The position numbers and the translations under genes were made by a program. From positions 80,649 to 144,648 of the forward strand of contig MU270033.1 of the NCBI GenBank assembly GCA_021432635.1: 64,000 nucleotides of DNA, given 5' to 3'. Positions within the stretch are counted from its first letter, which is position 1, and every line of letters begins with the position of its first letter. Below the pieces are notes generated by a model. The model was given only the letters and a program-made list of their open reading frames with translations, was not told the origin of the DNA and did not search any database. Shown here one piece after another: positions 25,726-36,657 of the stretch. Source of the DNA: Thozetella sp. PMI_491 (Eukaryota; Ascomycota; Sordariomycetes; Chaetosphaeriales; Chaetosphaeriaceae).

Positions 25726-27012
25726 TTATCGATACATTCCATCGTGCAAAGTTTTGTCGTGTCTCAATATCCTCCTGTCTACCTCCTCCTCGGCTGATTC
25801 CAGAAGGTGGTCCGGCCCATATTGCGGCCGCCAACCAAGCGAGTAAGGTATCCATGCTTCGCCGTAAACGTACATATAATAGTTTGTCAGCCGAGAAGAC
25901 CCATGGTTGGCTGTTGCATGCTACTGGCAGGTTACCTTTCTGCAAGTCTGACTTGCACAAAATCACTAGGGCAACCCAGGCCAGAAGCCATGGCCTCTAG
26001 AGCGGACGCGTCCGCTATCGCAACGGTGTCATCATCAAGGTGACCACACTGCTTGAGAATTCTCGCAAAGCGCTCGTAGATATCATTCCATACTATAAGA
26101 CCTGAAGCCGCCAGATAGTAGCCCTCTTTACCCGACTGTGGGGTTTGTCCGCTCAGAATAGCTCGTAGAAGGCTAACGTAGAGCGATATATTATCCGAGA
26201 TATGGCACGTCGGTCAACTTTGTGCGGTTTAGTAAGTATTACGAGTAAAATGCGAAAGAAAAACTCAACTGGTCGTCCATCGGGGAGCTTGAATACTCTT
26301 CCGGCTGCCATTGCCGCTCTTCAATGTCAACAGTCTGAATGGAAATGGGATCGCCGAAGCCCCCACTCCTCCCATCTACCAGGTTGAGGGTGGCAATTAG
26401 AATGCACATTGAAATGAAACAGCAAGTAGTTATATCAGTTGGACTCAAAGACAAGACAAGGAGCAAATATATATGCTCGGACACCCAGATTCAGACCCGT
26501 TTCGATTACAGTGCAATTAGTGTTGACAGACTAACATCATTAGCAATTTATAAGTCGGAGTCTGTGTCAAGGAGCGGCTCAGTGATCGGATGCCCCGCCC
26601 ATTCCGAGAATTGCTTGGTGCCCGTAGTTTCGAGACAAACCGCACGCATCCACAATCGACAGGGGTCACCTACATGCACAAAGTGCGTCTGTATTTTCAA
26701 GGTACTTTGCAGTTCAGCTAGAGCCCTAATAAGGTGCAACTGAGTATCTGGCTGCCATGGGTCGATCCACCCGAGTACGACCGTGATTTTATACTTCAAA
26801 ATCGTATCCCGCGCATCCCCCTGGTCGTAGGCATCGAATTTCAGAGGCACAGCTCCATGCTTCATGACAACGTCTGCTTGTATATCGCTTCGTACTAGAG
26901 CGTAAAGCATGGAGTAGCCGGGAAGTTTAGATAGATGCCATGCTTCCAGCAGAGAGCCGCCTAGGTATCCGGACGTACCGATCAGAAGGACATTGTGAGC
27001 TATGGTGTTCAC
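25726..27012 (-). pseudogene. NmrA-like NAD(P)-binding Rossmann protein, broken
   Basis: The N-terminus is intact from ATG 27012: NVLLIGTSGYLGGSLLEAW is a GxxGxxG nucleotide-binding loop, followed by YALVRS and ITVVLGWIDPW. Further recognisable blocks follow on the same strand in changing frames: KQFSEWAGHPITEPLLDTD, VNTNCTVIETGLNLGVRAY, GFGDPISIQTVDI, AAMAAGRVFKLPDGRP, LLRAILSGQTPQSGKEGYYL and a C-terminal GWRPQYGPDHLLESAEEEVD ending at TAA 25728-25726. Lesions: a TAA right after LLDTDSDL (26550-26548) together with lost sequence and a frame change; a one-base deletion near 26318-26322 after QTVDI; TGA at 26216-26214 where relatives have Trp (W-P-x-C-H); and a non-GT donor before the GFGDP exon. 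The family includes atypical short-chain dehydrogenases. No full product is possible. Confidence 0.65.
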
Positions 27013-27437
27013 GGCGGCTATGGAGGTTTTTTAAAAGGAAGGCAATTAGCAGAGCCGGGGGAGGCCTCTCGGTTTAGTACATTTCCAAAACCGAGGGGAA
27101 AGATTACCTTTATGTGGTGGCGACCTGCTTGGTTTGTAGCCCAAACCCTCTACAGCAAACTTTCAGCTAGCCACACCTATAATAAAACCACCTTAGCTAG
27201 GTACATAGATAATCAACTTCTCAATCAAATATAGAATTAGCGACTAACATGCTCATATTCCACGACTCGATGACAAATAGAGCGGGGAGAATGGAGTTTA
27301 CAGTAAAAAGATAACCCGTGGCGCGTTCCATCACCAGTGAACATGTCTTCTAATTACTAGACACGTGTATCAGAAGAGAGATTTACAGGTTGATCCAATC
27401 TTGGAGGTCTCAAGCGATTCCTAAAAACAAACTCGAT
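27013..27437. other. Short intergenic region
   Basis: AT-richer spacer of 425 bp between the NmrA-like pseudogene start and the amidohydrolase stop. No gene seen. Confidence 0.4.
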
Positions 27438-29507
27438 TCAGTGTCTATGTTTCGGAGCGCTTTGTCCATGGTCACAGCTCCCGCGCCTGTGAAGGCGAGC
27501 GACAGATTTTTTGGCTTGTTCAGAGAGGTGCTTCCCGCCAAAGCCACCTACGCTCAATGCCTCGAGAAAATGGGTCGTCGTTTCGTTGTTAGGAAACTTG
27601 GGCTTCACACCAAAATCTTGCCCGTCCGCGACATACAGCACTTGCCCTCCCACCATGGTGAGAAGGACTCTCTGGCGTCCAAGCTCGTCGTCAGGTAAAC
27701 GGAAGAAATCACTCTCTAGCACGATCATGTCAGCGAGTTTGCCGACTTCAAGGGTACCAATATGAGCATCAGCACGCAGAAACTTCGCCGCCTCGATGGT
27801 GTAGGATCGCAACGCGGCCTCCCTAGTAAGGGAGGGACCGGGGAGGAGAACGCCCCCATACTGGGGACCCTGAGAAGCTGGAGAATTGGGATTCTGCGGA
27901 TCTCCTGATCGAGTCACGCCAGCCTTCAAAGCAAGCCATACGTCTAACGGATCGATCTATGATGAAATCAGTAAATTTAGACACGGAGAAAGGGGGGAGG
28001 AAGACCGAAGGGTGCATACCGGCCAGTCGCTCCCGTAAGTTATATTGCGGCCCCTCTTCGCGATATCTCCCCAAGCCTCCAAGTAATTTTGGCGATTGGG
28101 ACCGAGTGCCTTGAATGTGTCAGGGACCCAGAACGAACTCGGTTGTGCCCACTGAAAGCTCATGATCGCGTCGACACCCAGCTCGGCAAAGCGGGGCCAG
28201 TCTTCGGGAGTGGTCAACTCGTCGTGTGCAATGCCAACGCGGTAATCAGTTTTGCCAGGATGGCGCACGCGGAAGTTCTGCACTGAATCCAGAGCGACGC
28301 GTACTGCTAGGTCGCCATCGGCGTGGAACTGCGCGTCTATCCCGTTGAGCAGTGCCGACTCCACTACAGCATTGAGAACCGCCGGCGGCCAGTAGGTTTT
28401 AGGCCACGACGCGTTGTTTGGAGCCCATGCCCCAGTGGTTGAGTTACCCACCGGCTGGTAGTACGGTTCGACCACTGCACCGGTACTTGCCGGGTAGGTG
28501 ATAACACCATCTAGGAAACCTTTGATGGCTTGCCACTTAAGTGTAGGATTCGGACTAAGCGGCGAGGGATCGTTATGAGCGGAGAGGACACTCCGGACGT
28601 CGCGTATTGCCGCGGGAACAGCATTGGTGGAGTTGGGAGAGTCAATCATGTAATCGAACCAGCCCCGGGCGCTCAAGCGGCCCGCCTTCTTGATCGCTTC
28701 ATACGCGGTGCCTATAGTTGGGCTAGCTGCAGCTTCTTGCCAAGAGGTAATCCCGGACTCACGCAGGAGTTTAAGTGCGGCATTGCATGAGTTGATGTTG
28801 TCTTGGTCACTCGCTGGCGCCGGTCCAGCGAGCAAGCTGCGAGCGTCATCCTCAAGAATGCCAGAAGGCTCTCCGTTGGCTAGTCGTTCGACTTTGCCAT
28901 TCGGCGGGTCTGCGGTAGCTGCAGTAATGTTGGATTCGGCGAGAGCCTTCGAGTTAGCCCACACCGTGTGGTAGTCGCTGGAGCGAACAAAGACAGGGCG
29001 TACTGTCTTGAGGCTGTCTAGCTGAGATTTGGTGATTGGCCCGCTGGCAGTACTTAGTGTTGGCCAGTCCATGTTGACAACCTCTAGCCACTCCCCGGTC
29101 GCTTCCTTCCCAGACTCGGCATTGATGCAACCTTGAATATGGCTGAGGACGGCGGAAAGATTGAGGGGCTGATAGTTTAGATTGCACTTGAGCAGGAACT
29201 GTCCTCCCGAAAACGTGTGCATGTGCGCGTCCACTAAGCCGGGCATGGCCATACGGCCACGGAGATTTATGACAGCCGTGCTTGGCCCAATAGAAGTCTC
29301 AATGTCTTTATCATTGCCAATGCTAGTTATTACGCCATTTGTGATAGTTAGGGCGCTCACTTTGCGGGATAGATTGTCAAGCGTGTATATAGAGCCGTTC
29401 AGAAAAACCGTGTCAGCCACACTGGACTTCTGGGACGATGCTAACGCGAGCGGCAGCACCGACCAGGTCACAAACAGAGCGAGGACCGGGAAGGCCACGA
29501 CCGCCAT
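27438..29507 (-). CDS. Secreted amidohydrolase, YtcJ/AepA-like (Amidohydro_3)
   Basis: Two exons (29507-28020 and 27956-27438) with a 63-bp intron falling between SDWP and IDPLDVW. Product about 668 aa. The N-terminus MAVVAFPVLALFVTWSVLPL is a signal peptide or membrane anchor, so it acts in the secretory path or outside the cell. Metal-dependent hydrolase landmarks: N-terminal beta-sandwich FLNGSIYTLD, PGLVDAHMH (HxH metal ligands), IDAQFHADGD, RVGIAHDE and ITYGSDWP (late Asp). The C-terminal sandwich is IGTLEVGKLADMIVLESDFF. This subgroup hydrolyses C-N bonds of unknown natural substrates. A TATATAG box lies 74 bp upstream. It shares orientation with the Zn2Cys6 regulator upstream (464 bp apart), so local regulation is possible but unproven. 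Confidence 0.85.
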
Positions 29508-29580
29508 TTGCCGCTGATATTCTCGAGGGGCGAGATGGAGTAACTCGAATGTGTAGTGACTCTTTACAAGTTTTCCACGC

Positions 29581-29587
29581 TATATAT
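29581..29587 (-). promoter_or_regulatory. TATA box of the amidohydrolase gene
   Basis: Minus-strand TATATAG about 74 bp before the ATG at 29507. The rest of the 464-bp gap to the regulator's stop holds two nearby CCGGG words (about 29648 and 29657) that could be sites for a zinc-cluster protein; this is speculation. Confidence 0.4.
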
Positions 29588-29971
29588 GTAGCGCACCAGC
29601 TAAGCACAGACAGATACCTCGATAGGGCGAGGAGTGTTGATACGCCGGGACTCAGCCGGGTAAATGATTCAGGCGTGGGGGCCAAACAAAGGTTCCGGCA
29701 CAGGCAGAGCGGGCGTCGAACTACATCTTGCCAGTCGTATCCCGATATTGTTGAGTACGGGAGCTTATGCTCGGCGCCAAGGAAGCTCATTGGATGAACC
29801 TGCGTCCATTCTCTCGGCTTCGTACGTCAGCACATAACGGCCGTTTCGACTTCCCGTCCATGTGCGTTCTATCCTAGCCCAAGGAGGACAAACAGCAGCA
29901 GATAACCTCGCGCCGACAGGCTGGTCAACAGGCAGGAGCAGAAGCCCTTGTCCGTAGTCACCCACTCGGGC

Positions 29972-32385
29972 TCAGGGGCCGTACATGTTCCCGACCGACT
30001 CCGTCTCGGGAGTCGCAAAAGACATGTCCCAGTCGCCCAAGACGTCCAAGAAGAAATCCAGGTCGAGCTCCATTCCGTAGAGGGGACCAGGGTGGTACTG
30101 CAGGTCGGTCCCGGGACCCTCCGCAATTGCAACCTCGCTGCTCTCGGCCCCCACCGCAGGCCCGGCAGTCTCGTCTGCGGCGAGGTTCGACGCCAGGCCG
30201 ACGTATTTGTCTAGCAGCAAGGCCTCGCTTCCTGCCACTACGACGATCTCGCCCATACGCTTGAGCCGCGACCTCGCGAACCGCACCTTGCTCGCGGCAT
30301 GCTCGAGCTTGGGGTTGTCCCATACGCCGAAGGCCGCGCGCATCTCGCGCGTCGATGTCTCGAACCGGTCGGCAAGCTGCTCTAGCAAGCCGGCGGCATC
30401 GATTTGGACCTCCGGCAGGCTGAAGAACTGGCCAAGCTCCGGGTCCTTAGTGGTCGAGAGTTTAACCCAGCGGCATATAATCATGATGCTGTGCAAGATC
30501 ATGGCAAAAGAGGTCTGGGGGAAGTAGAAGTACGAGCATACGGGTATTGATAGGACGTGTGTGAAAGTGGCCTTCAGCGCATGGCAGAGGTGTCGTAGCT
30601 CCTCCAGATCCGGTCTCCCCGGCGCCGAGGGCATATTGCTCGTGTCTAACCCAGGCGTCGACTGCCCAGAACCTGTCTTGTCCCCAAGGGCAGGCTCGTA
30701 TAGCTGGAGCCGGACTAAATCATAATGGCTAAGGAGGAAATCTAAGGGGCAGGGTGGGTCAGCGCGGCTGCGTAGAGGTATCGAGCGGCAAGAGGTGACG
30801 GACAATTATACCGAAGTTTCTCGGGAAGTGAGGCCTGGAGACGCGCAAGCTCCGCCTTGAACGCCGTGGAGTATGAGTCAAGATGGATGGTAGGCACCCC
30901 TGGAAGGTCATCCATGTCGTCACTCTGGCTGTACGCACGATATATCCGCCCCGCCAGGTGTTGGATACGCACAATCTCAACTGCTAGGGCATCCGTCTCA
31001 TACTCGGCCGACTGCTGGAGTTCTCTTAAGCACTGGTCTATGTGCTTTGTATATCGCATCGGTTCTACCCGGTTGGACCAGGACATAGATGCGCTGTAAG
31101 ACGTCTGTGTTAGCAAGTCCTTTGTTTGACTCTGTGCACTTCCTGGGCCACGCCTACTGTGAGGTGATGTACCAAACCCCGAGGATGACTCTCCTCTCCT
31201 GGTTAGAGTATCGCTTCTCGTTGAATACCGCGGCCCGGTTCATCCCCATATCCGCCAGCATGCCGGTGGCGAGGCGCACCAGATTGGTGAACTGGGAGTG
31301 GAAGATGCACATGTACTGATAGTATGCCGTAATAACCAACATTCCCTCAACCAAGTCTAACGAGCGCTCCGACCTGATGAAGATGGCTTCGGATAGGTAG
31401 TCCATGGCGAAGAAATTTTGGGTGCAGAGCGACCGTAGGATGCGGATCGACGACACGAGCTTGATAGCCTTCCATAGAAACGGCCGCCGAGACTCCAGCT
31501 GTGCGGGTGTTGTGCCCGGCGGGATGATGACGAATGGGAAGATCGGGCAGAGCTGGTTCATGTACATGGACAGCAGCGCCTCGTCCGAGTCAGGGGGCCG
31601 GGCGTCCTCCTCCCTGTATGGAGGCTGGCCGACGCATGTGACCGGTGTTCCTGAGTGGAAGTCATATCGTAGGCGATGTGCCCGCTGAGCCGCCACGGAC
31701 ATGTGTGCAGCACGGAGCTCGGGGCTCGCTTGTTCGAGGGAGGGAGCTCGGTCATAAGACGGCGCCGGGTCGAGCGAGTGGGCCCGGTCGCCGCCGGAAT
31801 GGTCGGAGCTGCTACTTAGGGGCGACGGAATGCTAGTACGCCCATCTGGTGGTGGCCGAAGAAGGCTGGAAACATTTTCAACGCAAGTCGGACCTACGGG
31901 AGGTTTCCTAGGGGCAAGGTAAGCCAGACTTCTAGCTTCGATAGTAGACAGTTCCAGCGGAGTAGGTGGAGATGGCTTACGGCTTTGCGACTCTCCTCTT
32001 CCGTGGCTTGTGAATTTGATCTGGGCAGTCTCTCTGCAGACTCTGACACCTAAGCCAACAAAAAAGGTCAACGACATGCTGCAGCCCGTTTGCAGAACTG
32101 AGGCTCATGGGGCAGGGCTGGCGCAATCCCGGGGATGGTATGTAATACCCCCCGGTACCACAAGCAGAGACAGCTGAAGACCTACGCCGGAACGGGACCC
32201 GGCAAGGTGAGCGAGCTGCGGTGTGTCTATCCAAAAGTCCCACTAGCCGTATCGCGGTCAACTTACCTGTCGCACCTCGCCCCAGACTGCGTGTTGGAGC
32301 GAATGCACTTGCTCTTGGACGCCGCGCAGGGTCCGCAGGCAGCCCCCCATTTCGCGATGGACACGACCGGCCGCGGCCTCTCCAT
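29972..32385 (-). CDS. Zn2Cys6 transcription factor with fungal-specific TF domain
   Basis: Five-exon model (32385-32267, 32049-31981, 31931-31158, 31093-30804, 30741-29972), 673 aa. The binuclear zinc cluster is split by the first intron (217 bp) and is complete after splicing: C17-X2-C20-X6-C27-X10-C38-X2-C41-X6-C48. A basic PRKRR stretch follows. This spacing is like the Leu3-type group. A Ser/Pro-rich linker follows. The middle-homology domain includes LLSMYMNQLCPIFPFVIIP, AYYQYMCIFHSQFTNLVRLA, GMLADMGMNRA and RRVILGVWYITS. The last exon is the less conserved tail ending in an acidic/hydrophobic LDLDFFLDVLGDWDMSF, a candidate activation segment. Intron 4 uses a weak donor (gtccgt), so that junction is the least certain. 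Probable nuclear regulator; target unknown, possibly the neighbouring amidohydrolase. Confidence 0.8.
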
Positions 32386-33027
32386 GTCGCTCAGCTGACG
32401 AAAGGCGGACGCAGGGCTCGGCAAAGGAAGGTCTCCCGGCTGCGGTGTTAGTCGGTTGGCATCCCGAGGAGTATTGGGCGCTGCCTCGAGCCGGCCAGGT
32501 GATGTCAGTCTCAAAACCCCGCGGACTTTACGCCCCATGCGGGTGCTGACCAGGGCGTGCTGTTTCCACCGGGCGGCCGCTTTGGGGCGCAGGGCTCGGA
32601 TGGACCCGAGAGCCCGCCCCGTTTGGCAAAGCGGCACGACGATAGGCCGCTTTAAAGCCTAAAATGGTCAATGCACGCCATGCAGTTTGCAAGGGGAGCC
32701 GACCAACCGGCGCTAGTTGGAGTTTGAAGCGGGACTAAGAGCCCCTATGTCCGTAGAGTTTTGTTTGTATGGGATTCGGGTTTGCTCTCTTCTCGGCGCT
32801 AGACATTCTACCTCCTAACGATAATTACACCTTGGATTGTTACCATAGTTATTCATTCCAATATCAATTAAGCCCCCCCCCTCCCCCCCCTTTCTCCCCG
32901 CTTCAGCTTACATCCCCCACCCTCCTAATTTTCACACCACCATCATCCTCCTCAAGCTTTTAAAGCTTCAACCTGACCTTTTCTCGTCGCTGGCTCGCCT
33001 GTACTCGATCCGGATCCAGCTACAGGT
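32386..33027. other. Intergenic, with a C-rich/pyrimidine tract
   Basis: Promoter side of the zinc-cluster gene. An almost pure pyrimidine tract with two runs of eight or more C lies at 32872-32960. Such tracts are common in fungal promoters. No gene seen. Confidence 0.4.
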
Positions 33028-33913
33028 CTACTTCCTCACCATTCGCATCCGGCATGACGTTCGCCCTCTCTCGTTGCCGCTTGCGTAAACGGAAGCCAAG
33101 GGGTGCTGATACGTGACGATCTTGTATCTAGCGAGTAGAGTCCAAGGATTACTGGGGTCAGGACCATATGCGTCGCTACTAGGCGCATCACTATCATGAA
33201 CACTGTCCAGAGCTGCGGTATGAGCGTTGTCTGAGCCTTTTCTGCCAGTGCTTGACGTTGGCATCCGCGTAGATATCGAAAGGCTGCAGGTGACTGTAAT
33301 ATTGGGTTTACAGCATCAAGGTCCAGAAAGCTTGCAGAGCTAGAGAAGGCCTCTGCGTTCTGTGAAGAATGCTTTGTAATACTGCTCTATAAACCGGATG
33401 GGGGATGTATTCATAATGGTTAGTGCTGTTGACCAATGAGAGTATAAATGACGGTGGGAAGTATGCAATGCTCCGCTTCTCAATTCATTAACTGAGTAAG
33501 GAAATCCTAAAGCTTTTTCACCATAAACCGCGGTCACGTAAAATTTATCCTCTGCCAAGCCTGATGATGTCCAATTGGACCGGTTCTCCAAACTTGGAAT
33601 TCCGCGGGTTTAGCGATGGTGGCATTCCCAATTCCAAGCGAATCAAGCAGATCATCAACGTCAAGGTGTGCAGGCGTATTTATGCCCGCCTTAAGAGGAG
33701 TGGATGGCCGATTGGCAAAATACTAATCTTGTGTAGGCTTGGCCCTACGTGGCTAAAGCCATAGCTGGAGTACATGTCCAGTTGCAGTTTTTTAGAAGCT
33801 AATGTTGCCCAAGCCCCGCTCTTGTAGACGGTGAAGTCAGTCAGAGCCTTTGACTCCCTGGATGGTAAAAAATGACTACTCGCGCCGTCAAGACATGTCT
33901 CATTCTTGTCCAT
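33028..33913 (-). other. Gene-like region, unrecognised, possibly decayed
   Basis: From ATG 33913 a frame reads MDKNETCLDGASSHFLPS ... YSSYGFSH. A well-formed 59-bp intron (33748-33690, gtaggg...cttaag) then joins it in frame to AGINTPAHLDVDDLLDSLG and IGNATIAKPAEFQVWR. Beyond that I cannot connect the frames. Two more open stretches on the same strand (33591-33340, and 33264-33028 with AYGPDPSNPWTLLARYK) look coding but need either unseen introns or frameshifts. Family not recognised. It may be a real multi-exon gene or a recent pseudogene. Confidence 0.35.
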
Positions 33914-34029
33914 AATGTTATATAGAGATGGCTATACCAAAGCATAAGGGCGTGATATCTAATCATCGCCGGTAGATTCGGCAGCAGAAGTGCTATAATT
34001 ACAATATGTAGTATAAGCTACCTTTAGGT

Positions 34030-34162
34030 CATGTAGTTTACATTAAGTGAATACTCGGTTTGGCGGGACTTATGCCGAAGGTAATTATGCAATGTAGTTA
34101 CATTAAGTGAGTGGCTCTACCAAACTCGGTTTGGCGGGCTTGTGTCTAGTTATGCAATGTAG
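34030..34162. repeat. Tandem direct repeat, two units of about 65 bp plus a partial third
   Basis: Each unit reads ATGTAGTTTACATTAAGTGA or close to it, then a central CTCGGTTTGGCGGG, then TTATGCAATGTAG, at which the next unit begins. Unit 1 is about 34030-34096 and unit 2 about 34097-34162; a third copy seems to start (tttattgag) and fades. It sits 320 bp upstream of the membrane-protein gene at 34478, so the duplicated CTCGGTTTGGCGGG could be a regulatory site, or this may be replication slippage. Confidence 0.6.
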
Positions 34163-34477
34163 TTTATTGAGTCCTAATCTACGTAGGATGCTTACTTCCA
34201 GCTGTCACCAGTCCCATTCGGGTCGTGAAAGGATTTCAAATGCAATCTCTCCACTGCAATCCTTTGTGCGACGACCTAGGAGTTTAAGATGGAGTGATTG
34301 GCTGGAACCGTAGCTTTGGAGGAGACAAAAGTTCCACTGTGCCCGGCCTTCCGATCAACACCGAGCTTCGCTGCCTGTTAGGCCTTTTGACATCTTTACC
34401 TTGTGTTATAAGTACTTTAGGCGCTGCTAATAAAAAATCTTCGACACTAAATACTCAAGTGATCACAGCATTCCTCT

Positions 34478-35622
34478 GTGTCAAGCCCTTACGAGAGCTA
34501 CGCCACTCAAAATTCCTCTATGACGATGTCGACCTCCCTCTATATCTTCAGCGTCATTAGCGCCATCGGCTTTTCCACGCAATGGGTGACAATGCTCATA
34601 AATGGCTCATATATGTCTATGTCAATGGCACCCATTCACGCTGCTCTGCCAAGCGGTACCCCCTTGAAAACGACATGGACGGGAATCCTTCCAGTGGATT
34701 ACATGCTCACTTCTCTGGCGGCATTCTTTGCGCCTATCATCGACTTACGGGAATTGCCCGACATGGGTCCATATCTTATGCTCGTTGATTTGTTATTCGT
34801 GCTGGGGGTCTTCAATCTCATTTCTGTTGTGGAGAGCCAGCGCCACAACAACAAAGGTCGGATGCGATAGTAAGCCCTTCTATCTCACATCCATATCTCT
34901 TTATTCCGTGCTACTGAAGCCAAGCTAACTAGCGGCCTAGCTTTACCTGGCAACCTCTGCTCTGGAATTACTGCGGAGCGGGCACTACTGTGCCTCTTTT
35001 CTCTTATTTCTTGCTCAAAAATCGCACCACCATTCCTATTCCACTATACCGAGCCCAAGCACTGCCATTCACCGCATTGTGGGGTCTGATAACTTCTATA
35101 CCAATTTTGCTGCCTGGGATGCTTGGCATTCCTCCATTTAAAGTTCAAACGAGTGTTATTATGTGGTCCTTAGCCCCTCTCACCCTTGGCCCCATCCAAG
35201 GCTTAGCCAGTCGCACTTTCACTAACAGGCGCATCAACGGAGGCGCCGCCCACGTCACTGCGGCCTTTTGGGTTGCTGGTTCATTCAGTGCTTTAATCCA
35301 TATCGCTGTCGCATTCTGGGCATATCTTTCCCCGGAGCTCAGTCTAGCCAGGATCTACATTCCGAACCATAGTGCAGCCCGGCCTGGCGCCAACCTGCTA
35401 GCCGAAGGCGCAATGTTATTTATCCAATACGGTTACCTGTCGGTCTTCACATCAGTTCTAGTTTTAGGAGCCTACGCCTTCCGGACTCACCCTTCTCGGC
35501 CGACGACATGGAAAACTCTACTGCTATTTGTGATCGGCATGCTTATCACTGGTCCAGGGGCTGGGCTGGCTTGGCTAATGTCCACCGAAGAGGCTAAGTT
35601 ATTTAAAGTGCAGAGAGAGTGA
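34478..35622 (+). CDS. Multi-pass membrane protein of unknown function
   Basis: Two exons (34478-34869 and 34941-35622; 71-bp intron, gtaagc...cctag), 357 aa. The splice joins GRMR-Y-FTWQPLLWNYCG. About eight to nine hydrophobic helices: LYIFSVISAIGFSTQWVTML, VDYMLTSLAAFFAPIIDL, YLMLVDLLFVLGVFNLI, TVPLFSYFLL, FTALWGLITSIPILLPGML, VIMWSLAPLTLGPI, AFWVAGSFSALIHIAVAF, LFIQYGYLSVFTSVLVLGAY and TLLLFVIGMLITGPGAGLAWL. Charged residues inside or next to helices (DLRELPDMGPY, NYCGAG) hint at an enzyme rather than a transporter. Comparable membrane proteins occur next to fungal meroterpenoid genes as transmembrane terpene cyclases, but no prenyltransferase or synthase is nearby, so I do not assign that. 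Confidence 0.7.
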
Positions 35623-36657
35623 AAAAAAAACCCAACCTCTAAACCGATTCGTACAGTTAAAATATAAGGTTATTATAATATATATATATATAAAGTAATA
35701 CGATTTAGGCCTTATAGATAAAGCTACTACTAGCTTATATAACTTAGTATAAAGCTGTCTTAAGTCTTTAGATCTTTAACTATGCAAGGGAAAATCTAGG
35801 AAAATTCGCCTGGCTACCTCTGGCTCTATACCGAGGTCTCCTAGGTATGCCCCTACTCCTCGTCTTCCAGAGCTGTTTTACCACTAGAGAAGCCTGTAAG
35901 CTCCCCCTCCCCCCACAGGGACCTGCTCTCCAGGGTGGCACAGGCCTCCTTCCCACAAGTTATACTGCAGCTTCGTGCGGATTAGGGGCCAGGGTAAGAA
36001 TCTAAGAATTTTATATAGCTTTGCAGCAGCGGGTTACACAGTATCACAGCCAGCACTGCGTCTATCCTCGTATTTGATATTACATTTATCATAATTCATT
36101 TGAATGCTCGTATTCATCTAAAAATCCGGGTGGATCCTGTCGCTTATTCTCATCTACTGCTTGAACTTACGAAAGAAACAGCTTCATCTATCGCTGCTAC
36201 CTGCTAACGCAATGCACGATTTGACAGGAAGATACACCCTGCAAAGAACTTTTATTCAAGGGAGCATTAATTTATAGACATCACATTAGGGGGCATAGGT
36301 ATACCGGATTGAGTAAAACACTAACTTAAATCCGCTATAATGTCTACCGAATCGCCCCCGAAGTAGAATTACTGCCCCGCTCTCTTACAAACTCTCTGTA
36401 ACACGAAGTTTCTTACACACCATCTCAGTTATCTAAATGTTGGCTAAATCTTAACTACTGGCTAAACTCCGACTGCAGTTTCCAGTCCCACTCCTTCCTA
36501 CACCACTTACTAGAATAATAACTGCTACTTTGCTCGCTATAAAGTCAACATGAATGTATTCTTGAGTCTAATGTCGCCCTCTTTGCTGGAAAACAGAAGA
36601 ATTTTTCAGAGCAGCCTAAATTATGTAACACTTAGTTGAGTTTCGATACCTATAATA
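35623..36657. other. AT-rich intergenic region with a (TA)n microsatellite
   Basis: A short (TA)n run lies at about 35678-35692, followed by 60-80 bp of RIP-like AT-rich sequence. The remainder holds no open frame of note. Confidence 0.4.
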
